Below, piece after piece: positions 43,385 through 54,650 of a stretch of DNA of 64,000 nt. The notes under the pieces are model-generated. The model saw only the letters and a list, made by a program, of their open reading frames with translations. It was not told the origin of the DNA and made no database searches. Origin of the DNA: Dankookia rubra (lineage in GTDB: Bacteria > Pseudomonadota > Alphaproteobacteria > Acetobacterales > Acetobacteraceae); assembly GCF_004355005.1 (NCBI RefSeq), contig NZ_SMSJ01000018.1, positions 1-64,000 of the forward strand. The letters are read 5' to 3'. How positions within the stretch are numbered: the stretch's first letter is position 1; each line of letters starts with the position of its first letter. The position numbers and the translations under genes were made by a program.

Positions 43385-44686
43385 TCACTTGTAGATGGGA
43401 AAACGTTGGCAAAGCGTGAGGACGCGGGCTTTCACCCCCTCCTCCACCGCCGAGTTGGCCGTGGCGTCGTTGGCCCGGGCCAGCCCGTCCAGCACCTCGC
43501 CGATCAGTCTGCCGACCACGCGGAACTCCGCCTCGCCGAAGCCGCGCGTGGTGCCGGCCGGGGTGCCCAGGCGGACGCCCGAGGTCACCATCGGCTTCTC
43601 CGGGTCGAAGGGAATCGCGTTCTTGTTGCAGGTCAGGTGGGCGCGGTTCAGCGCCGCCTCGGAGGCCTTGCCGGTCAGCGTCTTCGGCCGGAGGTCGACC
43701 AGCAGCAGGTGGTTGTCGGTGCCGCCGGTGACGAGGTCGAGCCCCTGGCGCTTCAGCTCCTCGGCCAGCGCGGCGGCATTGCTGACCACGGCGCGGGCAT
43801 AGCTGCGGAATTCGGGCTTCAGCGCCTCGCCGAAGGCGACCGCCTTGGCGGCGATCACATGCATCAGCGGGCCGCCCTGCAGGCCGGGGAAGACCGCGCT
43901 GTTGAACTTCTTGGCCAGAGCCTCGTCGTTCGTCAGGATCATGCCGCCGCGCGGGCCGCGCAGGGTCTTGTGGGTCGTGGTCGTCGCCACGTGCGCGTGC
44001 GGGAAGGGCGACGGGTGGGCACCGCCCGCCACCAGGCCGGCGAAATGCGCCATGTCGACCATGAACCAGGCGCCGACCTCGTCGGCGATCTCGCGGAACG
44101 CCTTGAAGTCCCAGACCCGGGCATAGGCCGAGCCGCCGGCGATGATCAGCTTCGGCTTGTTCTCCAGCGCGATGCGGCGGACCTCCGCCATGTCGATCCG
44201 CTGGTCCTCCCGGCGGACCGTGTAGGGCACCGGCTTGAACCACTTGCCCGACAGGTTGGCGGCCGAGCCATGCGTCAGGTGGCCGCCGGCGGCAAGGTCG
44301 AGGCCCATGAAGGCGTCGCCGGGCTGGAGCAGGGCGAGGAAGACCGCCTGGTTGGCCTGGGCGCCGCTGTGCGGCTGCACATTGGCGAAGCCGCAGCCGA
44401 AAAGCTTGGTCGCCCGCTCGATCGCCAGGGTCTCGGCGACGTCGACATATTCGCAGCCGCCATAGTAGCGGCGGCCGGGATAGCCCTCGGCGTACTTGTT
44501 TGTCATGACCGAGCCCTGGGCCTCGAGCACCGCCCGGGAGACGATGTTCTCCGAGGCGATCAGCTCGATACCGTCCTGTTGCCGGCCGAGTTCCTGGCCG
44601 ATCGAGGCGGCCAGTTCCGGGTCGGCCTCGGCGAGGGAGGCGGAGAAGAAGCGCTCGGGGATGCGGTAGGCGGTGGTCTCGTTCAT
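43385..44686 (-). CDS. glyA: Serine hydroxymethyltransferase
   Basis: 433 residues. PLP enzyme interconverting serine and glycine with tetrahydrofolate, the main one-carbon source. Features: [28 protein letters not shown]-like Q/A region ([19 protein letters not shown]), [20 protein letters not shown] and the PLP-binding Lys in [14 protein letters not shown]. The last part, [20 protein letters not shown], is conserved. The frame is open far upstream through rpiB, but [14 protein letters not shown] is the start. Confidence 0.97.
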   Translation of the reverse strand: MNETTAYRIPERFFSASLAEADPELAASIGQELGRQQDGIELIASENIVSRAVLEAQGSVMTNKYAEGYPGRRYYGGCEYVDVAETLAIERATKLFGCGFANVQPHSGAQANQAVFLALLQPGDAFMGLDLAAGGHLTHGSAANLSGKWFKPVPYTVRREDQRIDMAEVRRIALENKPKLIIAGGSAYARVWDFKAFREIADEVGAWFMVDMAHFAGLVAGGAHPSPFPHAHVATTTTHKTLRGPRGGMILTNDEALAKKFNSAVFPGLQGGPLMHVIAAKAVAFGEALKPEFRSYARAVVSNAAALAEELKRQGLDLVTGGTDNHLLLVDLRPKTLTGKASEAALNRAHLTCNKNAIPFDPEKPMVTSGVRLGTPAGTTRGFGEAEFRVVGRLIGEVLDGLARANDATANSAVEEGVKARVLTLCQRFPIYK

Positions 44687-44709
44687 CGGATCGGCCCTGG
44701 GAAAAGCGG

Positions 44710-45162
44710 TCAGGAGACGGGCGGGTTGATCTTGTCGAGGCGGCGCTGGTGGCGGCCGCCCTCGAATGCGGTGGCCAGGAAGGCGGCCAGGGCGTCCAGC
44801 GCCACCTCCGGCCCGGTGGTCCGGGCGCCGAAGCAGGCCACGTTGGCGTCGTTGTGGGCGCGGGTCAGCCGCGCCTCGGTGGTGCCGTGCAGGACCGTGG
44901 CGCGGATACCGGCATGGCGGTTGGCGGCAATCTGCATGCCGATCCCGGTGCCGCAAACCAGCACGCCGAAAGCGGCCCTGCCCGCCTCGACCGCGGCGCA
45001 GACTTGGTGGGCGAAATCCGGGTAGTCGACGCTGGCGGTGGCATTGGTGCCGAAATCGACCACGGCATGCCCGGCGGCGGCCAGGGCTTCCTGCAGGATG
45101 GCCTTCAGCGGCAGTCCGGCATGGTCGCCGCCAATGGCGATGGTGAGGGGCGCGGGGCTCAT
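44710..45162 (-). CDS. rpiB: Ribose 5-phosphate isomerase B
   Basis: 150 residues. It interconverts ribose 5-phosphate and ribulose 5-phosphate. Motifs: [59 protein letters not shown] with the active-site Cys, and [17 protein letters not shown]. It is directly upstream of glyA with 23 bases between them, the usual alphaproteobacterial pairing. Confidence 0.95.
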   Translation of the reverse strand: MSPAPLTIAIGGDHAGLPLKAILQEALAAAGHAVVDFGTNATASVDYPDFAHQVCAAVEAGRAAFGVLVCGTGIGMQIAANRHAGIRATVLHGTTEARLTRAHNDANVACFGARTTGPEVALDALAAFLATAFEGGRHQRRLDKINPPVS

Positions 45163-45330
45163 GATGCAGACCTACCATGCACAGGGGGTGGGGCGATGGC
45201 AAACCCCCAAGGTTTGTGTTCCCCCTCCGGGGGCCTGGGCGTTCGTTGCCCGCGAGATGGCAGCGGGATGCCGGTTGCGCCACTGCCGCCCTACGCAAGG
45301 CGGCCATGCAGGCGACGGCGCCGCCGGCCG

Positions 45331-45375
45331 GGACCAGGCTCGGCCGGACCAAGCTGGGCCGGATCAGGCCGGGTC
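45331..45375. repeat. Three imperfect 15-bp tandem repeats
   Basis: GGACCAGGCTCGGCC, GGACCAAGCTGGGCC and GGATCAGGCCGGGTC-type units run head to tail upstream of rpiB and over the stop codon of the acyltransferase pseudogene. They probably arose by slippage. Confidence 0.6.
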
Positions 45376-46448
45376 GCGCGCCGGCCGCAGCATCCCGGCC
45401 AGCCCGGCGGGTATTGGCGGCAGGCCGAACAGGCCGGGAATCCGGCCCAGGACCCGCCCCAGCAGCAGTGACACGGCCACCGCCGTTCCCGTCGCCAGCA
45501 GGACCCAGGCGGTCCTCGGCAGCGCCTCGGGCCGGTGGAAGGCCAGGAAGAAGACCCGCATGACCAGCGGGTGCAGCACGTAGATCGGCAGGGTGTTGCG
45601 GCCGACCAGGATCAGCCCGCGCGCCGCCGGTCCGCCCCAGGCCGCCAGCCGCACCGCCAAGCCGAGCCCCGACGGCACCGCGAGCATGGCCAGCGCCGCG
45701 GTGACCGGCGTGCCGAGCAGCGGGTCGACCCGCACCGCGTAACGCGTCGCCAAGGCCCAGAGCAGCCCGATGCCCAGCAGCGCCGGCCAGGCGCCGAGCC
45801 GCGGCGCCAGCGCCCAAAGCCAAGCCGAGCGCCTCGCTCCCAAGGCGAAGAACGGGTAGTACCAGAGCTGGTCGATGGCGGTGATGCCGCTGGCCCGCCC
45901 CAGTCCAGCAGCCCCGGCACCGCCAGCAGCAGCGCGACGGCGGCGTGCAGCCAGCCCGGCAGCCGGGACAGGACCACCGCCAGGCCGAAGAAGGTCGCCA
46001 GCGCATAGAAGAACCAGTGATCGTCCTGCGCCGTGGCGAACAACCGGGCCAGGTTGGGCGGGCTGGTGAAGATCGGCTCCATCCCCGGCGGCCCGAAGGC
46101 GTCGAGCCGGAGTTGCAGGAAGCGCCCCAAAGCCCACCAGAGCACCAGCAGCCAGAGATAGCGGCCGACCCGGTGGACCAGCACGCCGCGCGCCCCGCGC
46201 GACAGGATGCCCGCCCCCAGCACGCCCGAGATCAGGAAGAACAGCGGCTGGCGCAGCGGCACCAAGAGCTCGTTCAGCAGGTGCAGGTATTCGTCATTCT
46301 GACCGATATGACGCAGCGCATGGTCTATATGCAGCAGCACCACCAGCACCATGCAGGCACCACGGGCGAGGTCCGGCCAGGCCAGCCTTTCCTTTCGGAC
46401 CCGGGGCGCCGCGCCCCCGCCCGCCTGCTCGCCTTTTTCCGCGCCCAT
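45364..46448 (-). pseudogene. Acyltransferase family 3 membrane protein with a single-base frameshift
   Basis: The first part (from 46448, MGAEKGEQAGGG, or a TTG at 46484) reads [40 protein letters not shown] and more helices to AVPGLLDWG, the start of a multi-pass OafA/OpgC-like acyltransferase. Near 45897-45904 one G appears lost from GACTGGGGCGGGCC. The second half ([20 protein letters not shown] ... [20 protein letters not shown]) continues in another frame to 45364. [14 protein letters not shown] is the family's late motif. With the base restored the protein is near 370 residues. A homopolymer sequencing error must be excluded. Confidence 0.8.
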
Positions 46449-46638
46449 TCCCCTCGGTCCCGCCGGCCCGTTCGGTGCGGTCAATCTAAGGTCGTAACAG
46501 CCCCAGGTACCTTCACGACGCCATTAGTGCGCTACACCACCGGGCGAGCGGCGGCGCCCCTTCCGCGATGCCGCCGGAAATGCGACGACTGCGCCGGAAA
46601 CGCCCGCGAGATCCCGCGAAAGAATACGGAGACCCAGC

Positions 46639-48956
<2,318 letters not shown>

Positions 48957-49030
48957 GGAGGCGCGGCCCCCCTCCCCTTGACCTGCCCCGTCGCGGTGCG
49001 TCTCATGCGCCGGGATGGGGAGCCGGAAAT

Positions 49031-49822
49031 ATGAACAATGATTGGCTGGGCCTCGGCGGGAAGATCGCCGTCGTCACCGGCGCCGCGGGCGGCATAGGCC
49101 GCGCCATCGCCACCTCCTTCGTCGAGGCGGGCTGCGCGGTCGCCTTGCTCGACCGCGAGCTCGATGCGTTGAAGTCGCTCGAGCGCCAGCTGCTCGACGC
49201 CGGCGGCCGGGTCACCGCGATCCTCTGCGACACCGGCAGCGAGGGCAGCATCGCCGATGCCGCGCTGACCAGTTCCGACCGGCTCGGCGCCGCCGATATC
49301 CTGGTGAACAATGCCGGCATCCTGCGGCCGGGCTCGTTGGCAACGCTGCCGCTCGAGGAATGGAACACGCTGCTCAACGTGAACCTCACCGGCTATCTGC
49401 TCTGTGCCCAGGCCTTCCGCCACCAGATGATCGGCCGCGGCGGCGCGATGGTGCATATCGCCTCGATCGCCGCGACCAACCCGCAGCCGCGCAGCGGCGC
49501 CTACAGCGCATCCAAGGCGGCCGCGGCGATGCTGTCGCGCCAGCTCGCGCTGGAATGGGGGCCGGACGGCATCCGCAGCAACGTGGTCAGCCCCGGCTTC
49601 ATCCGCACCCCGATGTCGGAAGCCTTCTACCAGCAACCCGACGTGAAGGAGCGGCGCGAGCGGATGCTGCCGAGCCGGCGCATCGGCGCGCCGCAGGACA
49701 TCGCCGATGCGGTGGTCTTCCTTGCCAGCCCGCGCAGTTCCTACGTAAACGGCGGCGAGATCCTGGTCGATGGCGGGCTGGATCAGGTTATGATGGAGCT
49801 GACCCCGCGGCCGGGCTTCTGA
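49031..49822 (+). CDS. SDR family oxidoreductase
   Basis: 263 residues, classical SDR: AVVTGAAGGIGRAIATSFVE, ILVNNAGILRPGSL, catalytic Ser in VHIASIAATNPQPRS, Tyr and Lys in GAYSASKAAAAML, then IRSNVVSPGFIRTPM and VNGGEILVDGG. The substrate is unknown. It follows hemB by 74 bases on the same strand and is followed by copy 4 of the intergenic repeat. The C-terminal residues after DGGLDQ (VMMELTPRPGF) are an extra tail. Confidence 0.92.
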   Translation: MNNDWLGLGGKIAVVTGAAGGIGRAIATSFVEAGCAVALLDRELDALKSLERQLLDAGGRVTAILCDTGSEGSIADAALTSSDRLGAADILVNNAGILRPGSLATLPLEEWNTLLNVNLTGYLLCAQAFRHQMIGRGGAMVHIASIAATNPQPRSGAYSASKAAAAMLSRQLALEWGPDGIRSNVVSPGFIRTPMSEAFYQQPDVKERRERMLPSRRIGAPQDIADAVVFLASPRSSYVNGGEILVDGGLDQVMMELTPRPGF

Positions 49823-49835
49823 GCGACGGCAAGGG

Positions 49836-49944
49836 CCGGGAAGGAAAGATGTCCCCTCCTGTCGGTGCGTTGGCTGTCGTCGCGCGCCGGGTGCCAACTC
49901 GCAGCATGCCGGTGAAGGGTTCGGGGAGAACACCGTCTCCCCGA
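49836..49944. repeat. Composite intergenic repeat, copy 4
   Basis: The first stem CCGGGAAGGAAAGATGTCCC begins at 49836. The spacer has CGCGCGCCGGGTGCC-like bases, and the second stem TCGGGGAGAACACCGTCTCC runs to 49944. It is in the convergent gap between the SDR and the YheT-like gene and is more degenerate than copy 2. Confidence 0.65.
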
Positions 49945-49962
49945 CACTGCATGGGCTGACGC

Positions 49963-50961
49963 CTAGGCCGCCTGGCCGAGCGCGGCGACCGGCAGGTCCC
50001 GCCCCGCCGCCGCCCCCTCGAAGAACCCGCCGATCGCCCGGACCGACATCGCCTCCGCCCGCCAGTCGCAGAAGCCGCAATGCCCGCCGCCGGAGACCGG
50101 CAGCGGTAGCACCGCCGGGCAGCCCGACCACGCAATCCCCTCCATCGAGCCGAGCGGCACCAGCGGATCGTCCGCGGCCAGCATCACCAGCGTGGGCGCG
50201 CGGATGCGCGGCAGCATCGCGGCCGGGCGGTTCACCTCGCAGAACACGCCATAGGACGGGTAGCCGAAGCGCGGCGCGGTCACCCGTGCCTCGAATTCCT
50301 GCAGAGAGGCAGCCTCCCGCGCCGCCTGGCGCAGTACCGGCGGCAGGTCGCGCGCCGGCACCGCCAGCACCTCCCGCCGGTACTGCGCCAGCAGGACGCG
50401 GCCGAGGATCGGGTCGGCGTCGATCGTCGCATGCGCCAGCTCGGGCTGCAGCGGCGGGGAGATCGCGGCGCCGCCCAGGATGCGCGGCAGGCCCGGGATC
50501 TCCGCCGCCCGGCCCAGCAGCAGCAGCGTCAGCGCGCCACCGAGCGACCAGCCGGCGATCACCACCCCCTCCCCGGTCAGAGCGGCCGGCAGCGCCGTCA
50601 GCGCCTGGGCCAGGTCTTCCGACCGGCCGAGATGGTAGTGGCTGGTGCTGCGCGGCTGGCTCAGGGCGCTGCCGCGCAGGTTCAGCCGCAGCACGCGGAA
50701 GCCGCGCCGCAGCAAGCCCTGTGCCGCTTCCCGCAGATAGGGGTCGTCCTCCGAGCCGCAAAGGCCGTGCACCAGCACCGCCAGCGGCCCTGGATGCGCG
50801 GTCTCCGGGATATGCAGCATGGCAGCGAGGGCATCGCCATCAGCCAGCGGCAGCCAAAGCCGGTGGCCGCCTGGCAGCGATGCGGGGATCGGCCAGCGCA
50901 GGGCGCGGATGGTCTGCAGACGACCGGTCAGCCAGGGGGGGCGGGGGTGGAAAGGGACCAT
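49963..50961 (-). CDS. YheT-like alpha/beta hydrolase
   Basis: 332 residues. MVPFHPRPPWLTGRLQTIRA is the F-P-x3-L-x-x-x-L-Q-T start of the YheT group. LAVLVHGLCGSEDDPYLREA is the oxyanion loop, GVVIAGWSLGGALTLLLLGR has the nucleophile Ser, and VSGGGHCGFCDWRAEA contains the catalytic His. It is probably an esterase or lipase of unknown substrate. The frame is open upstream far into the next gene, but this ATG is the family start. Confidence 0.88.
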   Translation of the reverse strand: MVPFHPRPPWLTGRLQTIRALRWPIPASLPGGHRLWLPLADGDALAAMLHIPETAHPGPLAVLVHGLCGSEDDPYLREAAQGLLRRGFRVLRLNLRGSALSQPRSTSHYHLGRSEDLAQALTALPAALTGEGVVIAGWSLGGALTLLLLGRAAEIPGLPRILGGAAISPPLQPELAHATIDADPILGRVLLAQYRREVLAVPARDLPPVLRQAAREAASLQEFEARVTAPRFGYPSYGVFCEVNRPAAMLPRIRAPTLVMLAADDPLVPLGSMEGIAWSGCPAVLPLPVSGGGHCGFCDWRAEAMSVRAIGGFFEGAAAGRDLPVAALGQAA

Positions 50962-50980
50962 GCAAGCGGCAACGCAGGAC

Positions 50981-51000
50981 TGGGGGAAGGTATTCCCCCA
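50981..51000. terminator. Single palindrome of the repeat family
   Basis: TGGGGGAAGGTATTCCCCCA has a perfect 8-bp stem with GGTA loop. It lies between the two alpha/beta hydrolase genes and is likely a terminator for the upstream minus-strand gene. Confidence 0.6.
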
Positions 51001-51032
51001 TGACCGCCGTCTGTCTTGACGGGTCCGCGGGT

Positions 51033-51872
51033 TCAAACGGTCGACAGGAAGTCCGAGATCAGGCCGATCTGGCCCGGGTCCATCAGTGCCGGGGCATGGC
51101 CGCAGCCGGGGATCTCCGCCAGCCGGACGCCGGGGCGCTTGGCCATTGCCCGCGCCGTCTCGGCTGTCAGCAGATCGCTCTCGACCCCCCGCAGCAGCAG
51201 CACCGGCGCCGTGACCCGCGTCCAGATCGGCGAAAGGTCCATGTCCACCGGCTCGGCGCCGCGGAAGGGCGCGGCGATCGCCGGGTCGTAGTGCAGCGCG
51301 ACGCGCCCATCCGCCCCGGGCCGTGCGGAGGTCTCGGCCAGGTGCCGCCACTCGGCGTCGGTCAGCACGCCGAAGGGCGCATGCACCGTCCGCAGATAGG
51401 TCTCGAGGGCCGGCAGGTCGGCGAAATCGCCCACTTCGCCCAGGTAGTCGCCGATCCGGGCGAGCGATTCCTTCGGCACGAAGGCGCCGATGTCGTTCAG
51501 CACCAGCCGGCGGACCGGGTGGCCCGGCGTCGCCGCCACCACCATGCCGCAGATGCCGCCGAGCGAGGTGCCGACCCAATCCACCGGCCCGTCCAGCCGC
51601 GCCAGCAGGTGCGACAGCGCAGCGACATAGGTCGGCGGGACGTACATCGCCGGATCGGGCAGTCGGTCGGAGGCGCCGCGCCCCGGCAGGTCCGGGCAGA
51701 GCACCCGTCGCCCTTCCAGCGCGAGCGCCGCGGCCAGTGAGTCGAAGTCGCGCCCGGTGCGGGTCAGGCCATGGACGCAGAGGACCGGCAGGCCGTCCTC
51801 CGGGCCCCATTCGGTCCAGGCCAGGGCGAAGAAGCCTTGCGGCAGCAGGTAACGCAGTTGGTGGCGACGCAT
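51033..51872 (-). CDS. Alpha/beta hydrolase
   Basis: 279 residues from MRRHQLRYLLPQGFFALAWT. Motifs: LCVHGLTRTGRDFDSLAAAL, CPDLPGRGASDRL, nucleophile elbow WVGTSLGGICGMV (Ser), an acid in LLRGVESDLLT, and catalytic His in IPGCGHAPALM. The pattern resembles the esterase and lactonase branch close to haloalkane dehalogenase-type hydrolases. Substrate unknown. The longer frame upstream (to 51965) is less likely because relatives start at RRHQL. Confidence 0.88.
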   Translation of the reverse strand: MRRHQLRYLLPQGFFALAWTEWGPEDGLPVLCVHGLTRTGRDFDSLAAALALEGRRVLCPDLPGRGASDRLPDPAMYVPPTYVAALSHLLARLDGPVDWVGTSLGGICGMVVAATPGHPVRRLVLNDIGAFVPKESLARIGDYLGEVGDFADLPALETYLRTVHAPFGVLTDAEWRHLAETSARPGADGRVALHYDPAIAAPFRGAEPVDMDLSPIWTRVTAPVLLLRGVESDLLTAETARAMAKRPGVRLAEIPGCGHAPALMDPGQIGLISDFLSTV

Positions 51873-52016
51873 GGAAATCCCCGTCTCGTCCCGGCTGTCC
51901 GGCGGCCGTGATGCCCCGGCGCAGTCCGCGCCGGGAGCCGAACGGATGTTTCCTTCCCTTTTCATGTATCTAGCCCGGCGTCGGGGCGCCGGGAAGGCAC
52001 GCCGGCGCGGCCGGGA

Positions 52017-53222
52017 TCAGGTGATGCCCTTCTGCTGCAGCCCGGCGATCTCGGCCTCGGTCATTCCCAGCAGGCCGCCCAGCACCTCCCCGGTGTGCTG
52101 GCCCAGCACCGGCGGCGGGCTGCGATAGGTCGGCGGGGTGGCGGAGAGCTTCACCGGGTTGGCGATGACCTTCACCGGCTCGCCGGTCGGGTGCTGCATC
52201 TCCACCACCATCTCACGGGCGATGACGTGCGGGTCTGCGAAGACCTGCTCCAGCGTGTTGATCGGGCCGCAGCCGATCTTCTGCGCCTCCAGCAGCGTGA
52301 TCCATTCCGCCGTGGTCTTCGATTGCATGACCGGCGTCAGCGTGGCCGTCACGTGGTCGCGGTTGGCAACGCGGATCGGGTTGGTGGCGAAGCGCGGGTC
52401 CGACAACAGGTGTTCCTGGCCCGTGGCCTTGCAGAAGCGCTCGAAGGTCGGGTCGTTGCCGACCGCCAGGATGATGTAGCCGTCCTTGGTCGGGAATTCC
52501 TGGTAGGGCGCGATGTTCGGGTGCTGGTTGCCGAGCCGGGGTGGGTTCTCGCCGGTGGCGAGATAGTTCATGCCCTGGTTGGCCAGCCAGGCGACATGGG
52601 TGTCGAGCATGCCGATGTCGATCTGCTGCCCCTCCCCGGTCGCGTTGCGGTGGTTCAGCGCGGCAAGGATGCCGATGCAGCCATAGAGCCCGGCAAACAG
52701 GTCGGCGACCGGCACGCCGACCTTCTGCGGCGAGCCCTTGGGCTCTCCGGTCAGCGACATCACGCCGCCCATCGCCTGGATCAGCGCGTCATAGCCCGGA
52801 CGCGGCGCATAGGGGCCGGTCTGGCCGAAGCCGGTGATGGAGCAGTAGATCAGCTTCGGAAATTTCAGCTTCAGCTGCTCGTAGCCCAGGCCGTACTTGG
52901 CAAGCGCCCCGACCTTGAAGTTCTCCGCCAGGATGTCGCAGTGCTCGAGCAGCTTCAGGATCAGCGCCTGGCCCTCAGGCTTGCCGATATCGACGGTGAC
53001 AGACTTCTTGTTGCGGTTCACCCCGACGAAGTAGGCGGATTCCTTGGTGTTCGGGATGAAGGGCGGGGCGAAGCCGCGGGTGTCGTCGCCGGCCTCGGGC
53101 CGCTCGATCTTGATGATCTCGGCGCCGAGGTCGCCGAGCATCTGGGTGCAGGTCGGGCCGGCCAGCACGCGCGTCAGGTCGAGTACGCGGATGCCCTTCA
53201 GCGGGCCGCTATTGTCCTGCAT
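52017..53222 (-). CDS. CaiB/BaiF family class III CoA-transferase
   Basis: 401 residues from MQDNSGPLKGIRVLDLTRVL, with a good GGGGAG 7 bases before the ATG. Moves CoA between carboxylic acids. Motifs: GPTCTQMLGDLGAEIIKIER, YFVGVNRNKKSVTVDI, GQTGPYAPRPGYDALIQAMG (active-site Asp), TGEGQQIDIGMLDTHVAWLA. Encoded in the malonate cluster after MatC and malonyl-CoA decarboxylase, which suggests malonate as the acceptor acid. That is inferred from position only. Confidence 0.94.
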   Translation of the reverse strand: MQDNSGPLKGIRVLDLTRVLAGPTCTQMLGDLGAEIIKIERPEAGDDTRGFAPPFIPNTKESAYFVGVNRNKKSVTVDIGKPEGQALILKLLEHCDILAENFKVGALAKYGLGYEQLKLKFPKLIYCSITGFGQTGPYAPRPGYDALIQAMGGVMSLTGEPKGSPQKVGVPVADLFAGLYGCIGILAALNHRNATGEGQQIDIGMLDTHVAWLANQGMNYLATGENPPRLGNQHPNIAPYQEFPTKDGYIILAVGNDPTFERFCKATGQEHLLSDPRFATNPIRVANRDHVTATLTPVMQSKTTAEWITLLEAQKIGCGPINTLEQVFADPHVIAREMVVEMQHPTGEPVKVIANPVKLSATPPTYRSPPPVLGQHTGEVLGGLLGMTEAEIAGLQQKGIT

Positions 53223-53294
53223 CGTCCACTCCCCTTTCGATCGAATCTCACGCGTCTCATGCACCAGTGCGCCGCGGCTTCATAGCCACCCCGC

Positions 53295-54620
53295 CTACAT
53301 CCATCCCGGCACGATGAACAGCAGCCAGGCCAGCGGCGGCCCGGCCAGCACCACAAGGATGCTGTAGATGAGGAAACGCCGGTAGACCGTGTCCCGCTCC
53401 TCCGGCGCCGCATTCGCCACCACCAGCGCGCCGTTGGTCGAGAAGGGCGAGACGTCCACCACGGTTGAGGCCACGGCGAGCGCGGCGATCATCCCCCCCG
53501 TGCCGATCTGCCCCTGCTGCAGGAAGGGCACCGCCAGCGGGATGATGGCGCCGAGCACGCCCACTGAGGAGGCGAAGGCCGAGACCACGCCGCCGATGTA
53601 GCAGAGCAGCAAGGCCGCCAGCAGCGGCGCCCCCATGCCGGAGACGCCCTGGCCGACGCTGTCGATCGCGCCCGACTTCTGCAGCACGCCGACATAGGTG
53701 ATGACCCCGCCGACCAGCAGGATGGTGGACCAGCCGATCTTGTCGACCGCGCCCTTCTGCTCGTTTGGCGCCAGCAGGGTCAGCGCCACCGCGACGGTCA
53801 CCGCCACCAGTCCGACATTCAACCCGAAGGCCAGCGCACCCACCGCCAGCGCTCCGAGGCCGACCAGCGTCGCCATCTGCTGCAGGTCGAGCCGCGCCGT
53901 GGCGGGATGCGTCGGCGCGGCGATGCTGGCGTCGGCGGCACTGCCATGGCCCTCGATCTCGATATGGGTGACCGCAGTCCCGCCCCCGGCCGCCACCGGC
54001 GCGACCTGCCGTCGCCCCAGCAGCGCCGCGCCGCCGAAGACAAAGAAGACGCCGAGCGCGCAGAGCAGGTTGAAGCCGAGGCTGGCGAGGAAGAGCGAGA
54101 CCTCTCCCACCGGCAGGCCGGACCGCGCCACGACCTGGTTGGTGATGCCGCCATAGATGGAGATGGGGGAGAAGCCGCCGCCCTGGGCGCCGTGGATCAC
54201 CAGCAGGCCCATCATCAGCGGACTGATCGCATAGGCCCGGGCGAATTGCAGGGCGACGGGCGCCAGGATGGCGCAGGCGGCCGGCGAGACGGCGCCGACC
54301 GCGGTCAGCGCCGCGGCCACCGCGAACATGATCCAGGGGATCGCCGCGATCCGCCCGCCGACGGCCCGCACTGCCTGATGCACCAGCCAGTCGATGGTGC
54401 CGTTCTTCTGCGCGATGGCGAATAGATAGGTTATGCCGACCAGCGTGACGAAGAGGTCGCCGGGAAAGCCGGCGATGATCGCGCTTGACGACATGCCGAC
54501 GGCCAGGGTGCCGATGATGAAGGCCATCGCCAGCGCCAGCGCGCCCATGTTGATCGGCAGTGCGGTGGCGACGATGAACATCACGACGAGCCCCAGGATC
54601 GAGCCGGTCTGCGGGGACAT
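53295..54620 (-). CDS. Malonate/dicarboxylate carrier, MatC-like (SLC13/ion-transporter superfamily)
   Basis: 441 residues with about 10-12 hydrophobic segments. The N-terminus MSPQTGSILGLVVMFIVATA, LPINMGALALAMAFIIGTL and FPGDLFVTLVGITYLFAIAQ, NGTIDWLV resemble the MatC N-terminal domain. HGAQGGGFSPISIYGGITNQ and VVSAFASSVGVLGAIIPLAV are re-entrant loop-like. A His- and Glu-containing loop lies near residues 205-235. Imports malonate or a related dicarboxylate. It lies 30 bases after malonyl-CoA decarboxylase and 72 before the CoA-transferase. Confidence 0.88.
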   Translation of the reverse strand: MSPQTGSILGLVVMFIVATALPINMGALALAMAFIIGTLAVGMSSSAIIAGFPGDLFVTLVGITYLFAIAQKNGTIDWLVHQAVRAVGGRIAAIPWIMFAVAAALTAVGAVSPAACAILAPVALQFARAYAISPLMMGLLVIHGAQGGGFSPISIYGGITNQVVARSGLPVGEVSLFLASLGFNLLCALGVFFVFGGAALLGRRQVAPVAAGGGTAVTHIEIEGHGSAADASIAAPTHPATARLDLQQMATLVGLGALAVGALAFGLNVGLVAVTVAVALTLLAPNEQKGAVDKIGWSTILLVGGVITYVGVLQKSGAIDSVGQGVSGMGAPLLAALLLCYIGGVVSAFASSVGVLGAIIPLAVPFLQQGQIGTGGMIAALAVASTVVDVSPFSTNGALVVANAAPEERDTVYRRFLIYSILVVLAGPPLAWLLFIVPGWM

Positions 54621-54650
54621 CCTTGTTTCCTCCCGGGTCGGCGTCGTCGC

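Noticed and set aside
46485-46638. Possible SAM-II or other SAM-sensing riboswitch before metY
   Set aside because: I looked for the conserved SAM-II pattern, common before such genes in alphaproteobacteria. The only stem seen is GGTCGT...ACGACG with a long loop, and the conserved loop bases are not there. A covariance-model search would settle it.
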